Of a stretch of 64,000 bases of DNA, positions 16,073-24,194 are shown piece by piece. Source of the DNA: Sciscionella marina DSM 45152 (lineage in GTDB: Bacteria; Actinomycetota; Actinomycetes; Mycobacteriales; Pseudonocardiaceae); contig NZ_KB905458.1 of assembly GCF_000379465.1 (NCBI RefSeq), forward strand, positions 106,844 to 170,843, written 5' to 3'. How positions within the stretch are numbered: the stretch's first letter is position 1; each line of letters opens with the position of its first letter. Position numbers and translations under genes: made by a program. Under the pieces are notes generated by a model, which saw only the letters and a list, made by a program, of their open reading frames with translations, had not been told where the DNA came from and did no database searches.

Positions 16073-16828
16073 ATGGCCACATTCGAGGAACTGATCGATG
16101 AGGCGGCGACAGCCTCGATCGACGGGTGGGATTTCGCCTGGCTCGACGGGCGGGCCACCGAACAGCGTCCCTCCTGGGGATACGCGCGGCTGATGGCGCG
16201 CAGGCTGGCCGGGGTCTGCTCGGCACTGGACATCCAGACCGGGGGCGGGGAAGTAGTCGGCGAGGCCGAGACCCTGCCGCCACTGATGGTCGCGACCGAG
16301 GCCTGGCCGCCGAACCTCGCCCGCGCGACCGAGCGGCTGCATCCGCGCGGCGCCGCCGTGGTCGCCGATGAGGACGAGCCGCCGCTTCCGTTCGCGGACA
16401 ACGCCTTCGAACTGGTGACCAGCAGGCATCCGGTGACCACCTGGTGGGCCGAGATCGCGCGGGTCCTCCGGCCCGGCGGCAGCTACCTTTCCCAGCAGAT
16501 CGGCCCGGAAAACCTCAGCGGGCTCAGCGCGTACTTCCTCGGCGAACTGCCCGCCGAACACTATCGGGCGCGCCGCACCGAGGACGCGCGCGGCGGCGCC
16601 GAACAAGCCGGGCTCGAAGTGCTCGACCTGCGCACCGAACGGCTGCGGGTGGAGTTCTTCGATATCGGCGCGGTGGTCTACTTCCTGCGCAAGGTCGTCT
16701 GGACGGTTCCCGATTTCAGTGTCGAGCGCTACCGGGAAACCCTGCACCGGATGCACGAGCACATTCAGCGGGAGGGATCCTTCGTCACCGAGTCCTGCCG
16801 GTTTCTCATCGAGGCGCGGAAACCCTGA
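16073..16828 (+). CDS. Class I SAM-dependent methyltransferase, 3' end duplicated by island insertion
   Basis: This 251-residue protein fits the Methyltransf_11-like fold: LDIQTGGGEVVGEAE replaces the usual motif I glycine loop, PLPFADNAFELVTSRHPVTTWWAEIARVLRPGGSYLSQQ is motif IV-VI. The substrate is unknown. Its last codons (ending EARKP and the TGA) lie within the left copy of a 25-bp direct repeat; the second copy is 1.7 kb downstream. So the island beyond it inserted at the 3' end of this gene without damaging it. The ATG at 16073 lies 62 nt after rmlD. Confidence 0.82.
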   Translation: MATFEELIDEAATASIDGWDFAWLDGRATEQRPSWGYARLMARRLAGVCSALDIQTGGGEVVGEAETLPPLMVATEAWPPNLARATERLHPRGAAVVADEDEPPLPFADNAFELVTSRHPVTTWWAEIARVLRPGGSYLSQQIGPENLSGLSAYFLGELPAEHYRARRTEDARGGAEQAGLEVLDLRTERLRVEFFDIGAVVYFLRKVVWTVPDFSVERYRETLHRMHEHIQREGSFVTESCRFLIEARKP

Positions 16829-16831
16829 CCG
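16807..16831. repeat. Left 25-bp direct repeat (candidate att site)
   Basis: CATCGAGGCGCGGAAACCCT followed by GACCG is identical to 18526-18550. This copy encodes the C-terminus and stop of the methyltransferase. The match begins and ends abruptly at both flanks. Confidence 0.85.
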
Positions 16832-16832
16832 A

Positions 16833-17876
16833 TCAAACAGCGTGCAGATGTGGCTGCGCTGGACGGAAAACCGTATTGTCGGTGTCCGAAGCGAAGCCGG
16901 CGATACGTGCGAGCTCATCGGCATTGAGACCTCGGTCGAGCACCGCAGCAGCGATATCACTCGGTAAGCTCACGGTCTCCGGCATCAACTCTTCTGACAC
17001 CGGTTCACGAGTACGCCAGCCGCGAGCCGAGAGTGCCTTGTAAAGGTTGGTACGTGTCCCCGGGGTGATCAATTTGAGTGAATGAGCCTTCTCGATCAGT
17101 GCCTGCATCGACACTCCCCACTCGCGCTTGAGGTCCAGCAATCGACCGAGATCGAGATTGCGAAGCTGTGTACGAATCGCTTCTGTCGGCATCAAGAATT
17201 CCGCAGCGAACTGATCAGCGTCCTGCTCCATTTGGTTGGTGAAATCCACCGAATGCAAGCAAAGATGGCCGAGCTCGTGCGCCAGTGTCAGCCTGATCCG
17301 GTCCACGGGCGAACGCCGGTTGACGAGCATAACCGGCAGATCGTCAACCCACTGCGATAGTCCATCGACCCGTGCGGTGCCGAAATCCTCCATGATCACC
17401 AGGCAACCAGCCGATTCGAGCCACCGGATCGTCCCCCGAACAGGACCTATCGGCATACGCCATTGCATGCGAACCATACGCGCGGCATCAGCCGCGGGAG
17501 TTTCGAGCGGGTCAAACCGCGGAACTGTCTGTTCCGCGCGCATCGTGATTTCCTCGAACAGTTGCCGCGCATGCATGCGATAGGTATTGAGCCGCGCTTC
17601 AAGCTGGCGCCACACCGTGGCTTTCGCGGTTGCCCGACGTCGCATGTGGACATCAACCGCCATCGGTCCACGAATATGCCTGGACCGACGGAGGAATTCT
17701 CGAGTCACGCCCAGAGCACCCGCAAGAGCATCGATGACTTCGTCATCGGGCGACCGGAGATCCGACTCATAGCGCGATAACGCCGCCTGGGTCACTCCTG
17801 ACCGCTCAGCCAGCTCGGCTTGCGTCATGCCACGAGCCTGCCGAAACGTGACCAAGGCTTCGCCTATACCGGCCAT
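16833..17876 (-). CDS. XRE-HTH / ImmA-IrrE family metallopeptidase
   Basis: This 347-residue protein has an N-terminal XRE helix-turn-helix (residues about 5-60: FRQARGMTQAELAERSGVTQ) and a COG2856 zinc-peptidase domain (about 130-245). HELGH at residues 200-204 gives two zinc ligands and the catalytic Glu, and EQDADQFAAEFLMP supplies the third ligand. Relatives cleave phage or mobile-element repressors (ImmA) or a repressor of the radiation response (IrrE), and fused XRE-COG2856 proteins occur in toxin-antitoxin-like pairs. The RBS is GGAGG. It follows the partner gene by 3 nt in one operon and ends 1 nt from the left repeat. Confidence 0.88.
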   Translation of the reverse strand: MAGIGEALVTFRQARGMTQAELAERSGVTQAALSRYESDLRSPDDEVIDALAGALGVTREFLRRSRHIRGPMAVDVHMRRRATAKATVWRQLEARLNTYRMHARQLFEEITMRAEQTVPRFDPLETPAADAARMVRMQWRMPIGPVRGTIRWLESAGCLVIMEDFGTARVDGLSQWVDDLPVMLVNRRSPVDRIRLTLAHELGHLCLHSVDFTNQMEQDADQFAAEFLMPTEAIRTQLRNLDLGRLLDLKREWGVSMQALIEKAHSLKLITPGTRTNLYKALSARGWRTREPVSEELMPETVSLPSDIAAAVLDRGLNADELARIAGFASDTDNTVFRPAQPHLHAV

Positions 17877-17879
17877 ATC

Positions 17880-18482
17880 CTATTCCTCCTCTCCAACCCG
17901 TCCGGCATCCGGGAACTCGAGAGTCGGCGGCGTCGGCTCGGTAGGCACAGGCCGGATACCGACCGCTCCACTCCCCGGGTCGACATCGACGACAACGCTC
18001 CACACCACGTTGTCCAGACCGTCTCGCATCGAGATCACCGCATCACCGACAGCTCGCGTCTCGGGGTCCCATAAGTATCCAGCCACGAGCCGAATCTCGT
18101 CCATCCCAGGAAAGCGGGTCTGTACACCCTGCAGGTAAAACTGCAGTGCCGTCTGGGTCGGGTAGGTACTGATCTTGTCTCCGGGTCCGTGCCGTTTGAC
18201 ACGAACGAGATACCTCGTCCCGATCCGGAATGACCTCGTTGGTTCTTGATCGACGACTGTGACATCTGGCTCGCCGTCAAGCTGATGCATCAGGTGCGAC
18301 CAGACCCGGTCGTGAATCCAGTTCGCCAGACCACCTTCGGAATGCTCGGCCACCCAAGCAGGACGCAGCTCCCGGTACTCGGACAAGTCTGCGCGAGCCG
18401 CAGCCACACTCTGCGCGACAGCCGCCTGTACCTTGTCACCGAGTTCAGCAAGCACATCGTGCTGCGCGGTGTGCGAATTCAT
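17880..18482 (-). CDS. Unknown partner protein of the ImmA/IrrE peptidase
   Basis: This 200-residue protein has no recognised family. Residues 1-45 are helical and acidic/alanine-rich; residues 48-90 contain NWIHDRVWSHLMHQLDGEPD; residues 90-175 look like an alpha/beta fold (TRYLVRVKRHGPGDKIS, RLVAGYLWDPETRAV, VVWSVVVDVDPGSG); the tail is Pro/Glu-rich. It is the first gene of a two-gene operon with the metallopeptidase. It starts at ATG 18482, 7 nt after a TATATT -10, so it is probably leaderless. It could be a toxin, a peptidase substrate or a sensor; the sequence does not decide. Confidence 0.75.
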   Translation of the reverse strand: MNSHTAQHDVLAELGDKVQAAVAQSVAAARADLSEYRELRPAWVAEHSEGGLANWIHDRVWSHLMHQLDGEPDVTVVDQEPTRSFRIGTRYLVRVKRHGPGDKISTYPTQTALQFYLQGVQTRFPGMDEIRLVAGYLWDPETRAVGDAVISMRDGLDNVVWSVVVDVDPGSGAVGIRPVPTEPTPPTLEFPDAGRVGEEE

Positions 18483-18498
18483 ACCAGAAAATATACCA
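18481..18498 (-). promoter_or_regulatory. Island promoter with paired TGGTAT repeats
   Basis: TGGTAT occurs twice (minus strand) exactly 12 bp apart. One copy overlaps the -10 hexamer TATATT (18495-18490) and the other abuts the start codon. This is a likely operator for the XRE domain of the downstream metallopeptidase, giving autorepression. Confidence 0.5.
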
Positions 18499-18525
18499 AC
18501 ATCGAGGTCGATCTGCTCCTTGGCA

Positions 18526-18550
18526 CATCGAGGCGCGGAAACCCTGACCG
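18526..18550. repeat. Right 25-bp direct repeat (candidate att site)
   Basis: Identical to 16807-16831. It is non-coding here and is the remnant of the original methyltransferase 3' end. A partial match, ACATCGAGG, recurs 27 bp to its left (18499-18507) and might be an accessory site. Confidence 0.85.
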
Positions 18551-18624
18551 GGCATCGCGGTTTGTCATGAACCTGTCACACGGTTCGCGCGGAACGCGGA
18601 CACTCCCGGGGCAGGGTGAGCCGC

Positions 18625-20160
18625 ATGAGAAAACCTCGTCTGCTGTTCGGTGTCGCCGGTGCCCTGCTCGTCGCCGTGCTGAGCACCGCCCCGGCGCTGG
18701 CGATCCACGGCGGCGCCCCGGCACCGCACGCCTACTCGTTCGCGGGCTCGTTCCAGCCCGAGTATCCGGCGCCGCCGCGCGCGGATCACCACGGCTGCGG
18801 AGTGGAAGTCCTTGCCCCGCAATGGGTACTGACCGCCAGCCACTGCGCGGGTAAGAATCCCACCGGGGCCCGTACAGGTGTGCCCAAGGGGTGGAAGGTG
18901 CGGGTCGGTTCGCGCGAGACCACATCCGGAGGTGAGCTCGCCGAGGTCGACCACTACTACCGGCTGTCCACCTTCCAGGATCCGGGCAGCATCTGGGGCC
19001 GCGACCTCGCCCTGCTGCATCTGCGCGAGCCGGTGCGCGCCAAGCCGATCCGGATCGCCGCGCACACCCCGAAACCGGGCACCCCGGCGCGGATCATGGG
19101 CTGGGGCACGCTCTGCGACCAGGCCGACTCCACCCCGTCCTGTTTCCCCACCACACTGCATCAGGCGGACACCGAGGTGCAGGCGGCTTCGGCGTGCCCG
19201 GCCAGCTCCGTCGGTGAGCTGTGCGTCGGCAGCCGCGACGGCGCGGTCGTCGCGACCAATATGGATTCGGGCGGACCGGCACTGGTCCCTGAGGGCGGCG
19301 AGTGGGTGCTCGCCGGCGTGGTCACCGGCCCCTCCGGGGACGGAAAGCCGGTCGACTACACGGATGTCACCCGGCACACCGATTGGATCGATGGCATCAT
19401 CTCCGGGGCGCACATACCCCCGGACAGCACGATCCCGAATGTGGCGGAAGCCGTCTCCCTCAACGGTTGCACCGGTTCGGTGGTCCGTTCCCCCGATGCC
19501 CGGCAACAGGATCCGGCGCTGCTGCTGACCAACGGCCACTGCACGACAGGCGATCGCCCCGCACCAGGGAAGGCATCGGTCGATCAGCCGGCCGATCTTT
19601 CGGTACCGATCGCCGATCACCAGGGCTATCCGCGGGTCACCGCGCACGCGAACCGGTTGATGTACGCGACGATGACCGGCACCGATATCGCGCTCTACCG
19701 CCTGGACACGAGTTACGCGCAACTGGAAGCCAAGCATGCCAAGGTTTTCCGGCTCGGCACCAGCCCGGTACGTGCGGGTGACAAGCTGAGCATGGCCTAC
19801 TCCAGTGAACGCCTGTCGTGCACCGCCGAGGCGATCGTCCCGCGGCTGCGCGAGGGCGGATACCAGCAGGACGGCTCGATCCGTTACGGCGAAAGCAAAA
19901 GCTGCCTGCCACAGCACGGCATGTCCGGCTCGGCGCTGCTCGCCCCGGACGGCCGCACGATCGTGGGAATCCACAACACGCACAACGAAAGCGGCGCCCG
20001 GTGCACCGAGAACAATCCCTGCGAGGTGGCCGCGGACGGTGCCGTCAGTTCGGTCAAGGGACGCGGTTACGGCCAGCAGGTCCGGATGATCCCGGGCTGC
20101 CTGACCGCCGGTTCCGAGCTGGACCTCGACCGGCCCGGCTGCACCCTCATCAAACCCTGA
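18625..20160 (+). CDS. Secreted protein with two tandem trypsin-like protease domains
   Basis: This 511-residue protein begins with a signal peptide (MRKPRLLFGVAGALLVAVLS, cleavage after APALA). Domain 1 (about 30-260) has WVLTASHC, DLALLHL and MDSGGPAL as His, Asp and Ser sites, with Met-Asp in place of the usual Gly-Asp. Domain 2 (about 275-500) has LLLTNGHC, TDIALYRLD and HGMSGSAL, a V8-like second triad. Two complete S1 domains in one secreted chain are uncommon in bacteria. I prefer ATG 18625 over GTG 18616. It was the immediate neighbour of the methyltransferase before the island inserted. Confidence 0.82.
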   Translation: MRKPRLLFGVAGALLVAVLSTAPALAIHGGAPAPHAYSFAGSFQPEYPAPPRADHHGCGVEVLAPQWVLTASHCAGKNPTGARTGVPKGWKVRVGSRETTSGGELAEVDHYYRLSTFQDPGSIWGRDLALLHLREPVRAKPIRIAAHTPKPGTPARIMGWGTLCDQADSTPSCFPTTLHQADTEVQAASACPASSVGELCVGSRDGAVVATNMDSGGPALVPEGGEWVLAGVVTGPSGDGKPVDYTDVTRHTDWIDGIISGAHIPPDSTIPNVAEAVSLNGCTGSVVRSPDARQQDPALLLTNGHCTTGDRPAPGKASVDQPADLSVPIADHQGYPRVTAHANRLMYATMTGTDIALYRLDTSYAQLEAKHAKVFRLGTSPVRAGDKLSMAYSSERLSCTAEAIVPRLREGGYQQDGSIRYGESKSCLPQHGMSGSALLAPDGRTIVGIHNTHNESGARCTENNPCEVAADGAVSSVKGRGYGQQVRMIPGCLTAGSELDLDRPGCTLIKP

Positions 20161-20172
20161 CGCCGGGGTGGC

Positions 20173-20970
20173 TCACGGACTGTGGAACCGGCCGACGAGA
20201 CCGGGACCGAGCCACGGTTTCCGCCCCCAGACAAGGGCTTTGCCGGTCAGCGCGGGTTTCACCGGGCCGATCCGGCCATAGTTGAGCAGCAGGGCGGTCA
20301 CCGGTTCGAGGCTCAGGCGCACATCGATGCGCCCCGGTTCGGCCGGGTCCACGGTCAGCTCGCCATCCCGGAAGACGTAGGTATAGCTGGCGAGACCGCG
20401 CAGCCGCAGTGCATAGCTCGCGGTGTGCGCCGGGGATTTGGCCCAGCCGGGCAGAATCTGGTGCAGTCCGGCCATGATGATCGGCACGTGCGAGGGTTCG
20501 ATGGGCCACGGCTTGCCGAGCGAACGTGCGATGTCGTAGCCGTGCACCACGAATTCGCCGAGCAGGGTGCCGAGCGCGAGATCGGCACGCACCCGCTGAT
20601 CGCCGTCGAAGTTCATCAGCGGCGGCCGGTCACCGAATTCGGCGATCGTGGCGAGCAGGGCATCGGTGTCCGCGAGCAGGATCCCGGCCAGATCGGCGCG
20701 GTCCCTGGTCGGCAGGGTCCGCACCTGCTCGGCGTTGAACGCGGGCAGATCGGCGACCCGCGAAGGCCATTCGCCCCTGCCGAGGGCGAGGTCCCGGTAG
20801 CGCGAGGGTTCCATCGCGACATGCCCGAGTACATCGGTCACCGACCAGGCCGGGGTCGCCGCCACCACCGCGTCCTCGTCCGGCGCGGAAACCGCGAGCT
20901 CGGTGAACCGCCTGGCCGTCCCGGCCACCGCTTCGGCGACCGGGATGGCGGAAATTTCCTTAGTATGCAC
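20173..20970 (-). CDS. Maleylpyruvate isomerase / mycothiol-dependent enzyme family protein
   Basis: This 265-residue protein fits the DinB-like TIGR03083 family: WSVTDVLGHVAMEPSRYRDLALG, GTLLGEFVVHGYDIARSLGKPWPI and a C-terminal lipid-transfer-like SCP2 section. The His residues in LGHVAMEPS and VVHGYD are candidate metal ligands. Actinobacterial members include mycothiol-dependent isomerases and transferases; the substrate is unknown. The GTG start at 20970 overlaps the end of the 3-hydroxyacyl-CoA dehydrogenase gene by 11 nt, so the two are co-transcribed. The RBS is weak, so the start is uncertain. Confidence 0.72.
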   Translation of the reverse strand: MHTKEISAIPVAEAVAGTARRFTELAVSAPDEDAVVAATPAWSVTDVLGHVAMEPSRYRDLALGRGEWPSRVADLPAFNAEQVRTLPTRDRADLAGILLADTDALLATIAEFGDRPPLMNFDGDQRVRADLALGTLLGEFVVHGYDIARSLGKPWPIEPSHVPIIMAGLHQILPGWAKSPAHTASYALRLRGLASYTYVFRDGELTVDPAEPGRIDVRLSLEPVTALLLNYGRIGPVKPALTGKALVWGRKPWLGPGLVGRFHSP

Positions 20971-22732
20971 GGAATCCGTTGCCGGTCTTGCGGCCGAGGC
21001 GACCCGCGGTGACCAGGTGCTCGAGCAGCGGTGCCGGGGAGTACCCGGCCTCGCGGAACTCGTTGTACAGGGTGCGCTCGATGGCCAGGGAGACATCCAG
21101 GCCGACCACGTCGAGCAGTTCGAACGGGCCCATGGGCAGTCCGCAGCCGACCTTCATCGCGGTGTCGATGTCGTCCGCGGTCGCGTAATGCGCCTCGAGC
21201 ATGTTCACCGCATCGTTGAGGTACGGGAAAAGCAGCGCGTTGGTGATGAAACCGGCCCGGTCGGCACAGTGCACCGGGTGCTTGCGGACCTTTTCGGAAA
21301 GGGCGTGCACGGTAGCGACCACATCGCTCGCGGTGGCGATGGTGCGCACCACCTCGACAAGTTTCATCACCGGGGCCGGGTTGAAGAAATGCATGCCGAT
21401 GACATCCGCGGGCCGGGAGGTCGCCGCGGCGCACTCCACGACCGGAAGCGAGGAGGTCGTGGTCGCGAGGATGGCGCCCGGCTTGGCGACCTTGTCCAGC
21501 GCGGCGAACACTTCCTGTTTGATCGGCAGTTCCTCGGCGACGGCCTCGATCACGATGTCCACTTGCGCCAGTGCGGAGAATTCCGCGGCGGGGGTGATCC
21601 GGCCGACGATCTCCTCGGCGGCGGATTCCTCCAGCCTGCCCTTCGACACCTGCTTGTCCAGGGATTTGCGCACCTTCGCCAGCGCGGCCGCGGCTTTCTC
21701 CGTGCTGCGCGCGCGCAGCACCACCGGGTACCCGGATTTCGCCAGCACCTCGACGATTCCGGTGGCCATGGTCCCGGTGCCGACCACGCCGACCGATCGG
21801 ATCGGGCGCGCGGTGGCGGTATCGATCGCGGCGGCCGCGGATTCCGCGTCCGCGACCACGTTCGGCGAATCCGGCCCGTCATAGCTGTAGAAGCCGCGCC
21901 CGGTCTTGCGCCCGCACAGGCCCGCGGTGATCATCTGCTTGAGCAGCGGGGCCGGGGCGTGCAAGCGGTTGCGGGACTGGCGGTACATCGATTCTAGGAT
22001 CTCGTACGCGGTGTCCAGTCCGATGAGATCGAGCAGCTGCAGCGGGCCCATCGGGTAGTTGCAGCCGTACCGCATGGCCGCGTCCAGATCCTCGCGGCTG
22101 GCGTAACTCTGCTCGTACATGGTCACCGCATGGTTGAGGTACCCGAAAAGCAGCGCGTTCGCGATGAATCCGGCGCGGTCCCCGACGACGACCGGGGTCT
22201 TGCCCAGCTTCTCGACGAACGCGACCACCTCCTCGATGACCGCCGGTTCGGTGACGACGGTGCGCACGATCTCCACGAGCTTCTGCACCGGAGCCGGATT
22301 GAAGAAGTGCATCCCGACGACCTTGCCGGGCCGTTTCGTGCGCACGCCGATCTCGGTGACCGAAAGCGAGGACGTGTTCGAGCAGATGATGGTCTCCGCA
22401 CCGACGATCTCGTCCACCTCGGCGAAGATGCGGGACTTCAGCTCCAGGCTCTCCGGGACCGCCTCGATGACCAGGTCCACCCCGGCGAGGTCGGCGAGCG
22501 ATTCGGTCCAGGTGATCCGCCCGAGCAGCGCCTCCCTGGCCTTCGCGTCGATCTTCTCCTTGTCCACCGCACGCTGCGTGGAACGGTTCAGATGCTCGCG
22601 GCCGCGTTCGATCCCCTCCGCGTCGACCTCGACGGCGACCACGGCGATCCCGCTGCGCGCGAGTACCTCCGCGATCCCGGACCCCATGGTGCCCAGACCG
22701 ATCACGCCGACCGAACCGAATTCACGTGCCAC
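20960..22732 (-). CDS. Duplicated-domain 3-hydroxyacyl-CoA dehydrogenase
   Basis: This 590-residue protein is two 3-hydroxyacyl-CoA dehydrogenases in tandem. Each half has a Rossmann motif (VIGLGTMGSGIAEVLARSG at about 8; VVGTGTMATGIVEVLAKSG at about 318), the HFFNP signature (GMHFFNPAPVQKLVE and GMHFFNPAPVMKLVE) and a C-terminal dimerisation domain. Such fusions are common in actinobacteria and oxidise 3-hydroxybutyryl- or longer 3-hydroxyacyl-CoA with NAD. The GTG at 22732 follows GGAGG. A TTACC/GGTAA palindrome sits upstream, and an overlapping gene follows. Confidence 0.9.
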   Translation of the reverse strand: MAREFGSVGVIGLGTMGSGIAEVLARSGIAVVAVEVDAEGIERGREHLNRSTQRAVDKEKIDAKAREALLGRITWTESLADLAGVDLVIEAVPESLELKSRIFAEVDEIVGAETIICSNTSSLSVTEIGVRTKRPGKVVGMHFFNPAPVQKLVEIVRTVVTEPAVIEEVVAFVEKLGKTPVVVGDRAGFIANALLFGYLNHAVTMYEQSYASREDLDAAMRYGCNYPMGPLQLLDLIGLDTAYEILESMYRQSRNRLHAPAPLLKQMITAGLCGRKTGRGFYSYDGPDSPNVVADAESAAAAIDTATARPIRSVGVVGTGTMATGIVEVLAKSGYPVVLRARSTEKAAAALAKVRKSLDKQVSKGRLEESAAEEIVGRITPAAEFSALAQVDIVIEAVAEELPIKQEVFAALDKVAKPGAILATTTSSLPVVECAAATSRPADVIGMHFFNPAPVMKLVEVVRTIATASDVVATVHALSEKVRKHPVHCADRAGFITNALLFPYLNDAVNMLEAHYATADDIDTAMKVGCGLPMGPFELLDVVGLDVSLAIERTLYNEFREAGYSPAPLLEHLVTAGRLGRKTGNGFRAY

Positions 22733-22750
22733 GGCATTACCTCCGCTTGG

Positions 22751-22764
22751 TTACCTCCGGGTAA
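22751..22764 (-). promoter_or_regulatory. Candidate operator TTACC-n4-GGTAA
   Basis: An inverted repeat lies 18 nt upstream of the 3-hydroxyacyl-CoA dehydrogenase start. On the minus strand CGGAGGTAA occurs twice, 16 bp apart, so the ribosome binding site and part of the operator look duplicated. A TetR-type fatty-acid regulator is a reasonable binder (inference). Confidence 0.35.
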
Positions 22765-22824
22765 TATCGGCCATCGTGCCATGGAACGCCCTGCTCAAGG
22801 CGTGAAACTCGCCACGCAATCGGT

Positions 22825-23496
22825 TCAGGACTCTCCGAAACCACTTTCGATGAGCCCGCGCACCGCCTCGAGCGCCCGCGTGGCATCGGCCCCGTCCGCG
22901 GTCACCACGAGCGAATCACCCTTGCGCGCGTCCAGTCCGAGCAGGCCGAGCACGCTCGCCGCATCGGCCCGCTGCCCGCCCTTGGTCACGGTGACGCGTG
23001 CGTCCAGCCCGGCGACCGCACGGGCCAGCGCCGCGGCGGGCCGGGCGTGCAGGCCGATCTCGTTGACCAGTTCGGCGGTGAACCCGGCTCTCTCGGCAAG
23101 AACACAGCCCTCGGCGGCCGCCGTAGCCTCCGCCCGGGTACCCGCGCTGACCGCGGCATCGATCACCGCACGCAGCCCCTCCCCGCCCTGCGCGGCGACC
23201 GCCGCGGCCACGGCGCCCTCCACGAAAGGGGCCTCGACGAGGACGGCGCGATCCGGTTCGGCGAGCGATTCGATCGCCAGCTCGGCGGTCATCCGCGCGC
23301 TGCCGAGGTCGTAGAGCACGGCGACCTCGCCCTCGCAGGCTTCGAGTGCGGCGTGCACCGCCGCGAAGTCGGTGCCGAGCGCACCCTCGAGCCCGCCGAT
23401 GCCCGCGATCGGGACGTCCGGGGCCATCTGCCCGGCGAGCTCGGCAAGCCCCTCGGCGAGCCGGGCACTGTGTGAGACCAGTACGAGCGAGATCAC
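22825..23496 (-). CDS. dhaM: PTS-dependent dihydroxyacetone kinase phosphotransferase subunit (EIIA-HPr)
   Basis: This 223-residue protein joins an EIIA-mannose-type domain (about 1-125) with a catalytic His in VLVSHSARLAEG and an HPr domain (about 140-220) whose phospho-His lies in GLHARPAA. It passes phosphate to ADP bound by DhaL for dihydroxyacetone phosphorylation. The EI-like third domain of E. coli DhaM is absent, so general PTS enzyme I must phosphorylate it. Its GTG overlaps the stop of a 28-codon mini-ORF (GTGA), with that ORF's AAGGAG as ribosome binding site. Confidence 0.9.
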   Translation of the reverse strand: MISLVLVSHSARLAEGLAELAGQMAPDVPIAGIGGLEGALGTDFAAVHAALEACEGEVAVLYDLGSARMTAELAIESLAEPDRAVLVEAPFVEGAVAAAVAAQGGEGLRAVIDAAVSAGTRAEATAAAEGCVLAERAGFTAELVNEIGLHARPAAALARAVAGLDARVTVTKGGQRADAASVLGLLGLDARKGDSLVVTADGADATRALEAVRGLIESGFGES

Positions 23497-23579
23497 GAGA
23501 GCGCCTCCTTGCCGAGCATCGCGGCGAGCGCCAGCGAGCGAGGAGCACCGGGCAGGGGCGATCGGGCTAACAGCGTCAC
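23493..23579 (-). CDS. 28-codon coupling mini-ORF between dhaL and dhaM
   Basis: A GTG-started frame of 28 residues overlaps the dhaL stop (GTGA) and its own stop overlaps the dhaM start. It contains APRSLALAAMLGKEALS. A homologous frame, colinear without gaps, lies at 28072-28158 in an unrelated operon. The Ala-Pro to Leu-Ala codons are identical at third positions in both, while the N-terminal codons vary. CTCCT in the Ala-Pro codons can pair with the AAGGAG ribosome binding site of dhaM 30 nt later. It may act as a translational coupler and not as a functional peptide. Confidence 0.55.
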   Translation of the reverse strand: MTLLARSPLPGAPRSLALAAMLGKEALS

Positions 23580-24175
23580 GGGAGCAGTGCCCGCAGGATC
23601 AGCGCGGTGGACCGGGCGCCCGGATCGATGTGCCCGGCGCTGCGCTCCCCCAGATAGGAGGCCCTTCCCTTGCGGGCCACCAGATCCCGGGTCGCCTCCG
23701 CCCCTTCCGCCGCGGCGCGTGCCGCGGCTTCGAGTGCTTCGCTGACCGTCACCGCGGACTCGGCGGCCGTCACGGCGGGCGCGAGCGCGTCGACCATGGT
23801 CTTGTCTCCGGGCTCGGCCTTGCCACGCGCGACGACCCCGTCCAGTCCGGCGCGCAGTGCCGCGACCACCGCGGCCGCGTCGAGCTCCGCGAGGTCCCTG
23901 ACCGCGGTCGAGGCGCGCAGGAAAGCGGTGCCGTACAACGGGCCGGCGGCGCCGCCGACCTTCGAGATCAGCGTGGTCGCCAGCTGTTTCAGCACCTCGG
24001 CCGGGCTCTCCCCGGTGGGCGCGGCCGCCCAGGCGTCGAACCCGCGCCGGAGGTTCTCGCCGTGGTCGCCGTCGCCGATCACCCGGTCGAGTTCGACGAG
24101 CTCGTCGCGGTGTTCCCGGACGGTCTCCACCACCCGGTACAGCGCCGCGCGTACATCCTCGCCCGTGCAAGCCAT
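23576..24175 (-). CDS. dhaL: Dihydroxyacetone kinase ADP-binding subunit
   Basis: This 199-residue helical-barrel protein carries DRVIGDGDHGENLRRGFDAW near residue 28, the Asp/His cluster that holds Mg-ADP, and GGAAGPLYGTAFLRAS near 75. DhaL keeps a tightly bound ADP that DhaM phosphorylates and passes phosphate to DHA on DhaK. GAAGGAGACG precedes the ATG. It lies 19 nt downstream of dhaK and is followed by the mini-ORF and dhaM. Function is secure from the complete operon. Confidence 0.93.
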   Translation of the reverse strand: MACTGEDVRAALYRVVETVREHRDELVELDRVIGDGDHGENLRRGFDAWAAAPTGESPAEVLKQLATTLISKVGGAAGPLYGTAFLRASTAVRDLAELDAAAVVAALRAGLDGVVARGKAEPGDKTMVDALAPAVTAAESAVTVSEALEAAARAAAEGAEATRDLVARKGRASYLGERSAGHIDPGARSTALILRALLP

Positions 24176-24194
24176 CGCTTCGTCTCCTTCTCGA

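Larger units (their letters stand above)
16807..18550. mobile_element. Integrase-less mini-island bounded by 25-bp direct repeats
   Basis: Two identical 25-bp direct repeats enclose exactly two minus-strand genes: an XRE-ImmA/IrrE metallopeptidase and a protein of unknown function. The insert is visibly less GC-rich and uses more A/T-ended codons than the flanking genes. One repeat forms the 3' end of the upstream methyltransferase gene, the usual outcome of site-specific integration at a gene end, which restores the gene. No integrase, excisionase or transposase lies inside. Removing the insert plus one repeat would leave the methyltransferase about 70 nt from the serine protease. Mobility is inferred from the repeats and composition. 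Confidence 0.7.

Noticed and set aside
16833..18482. Prophage remnant
   Set aside because: No integrase, repressor-Cro pair, structural or lysis gene lies nearby; the direct repeats and gene content fit a small island better.
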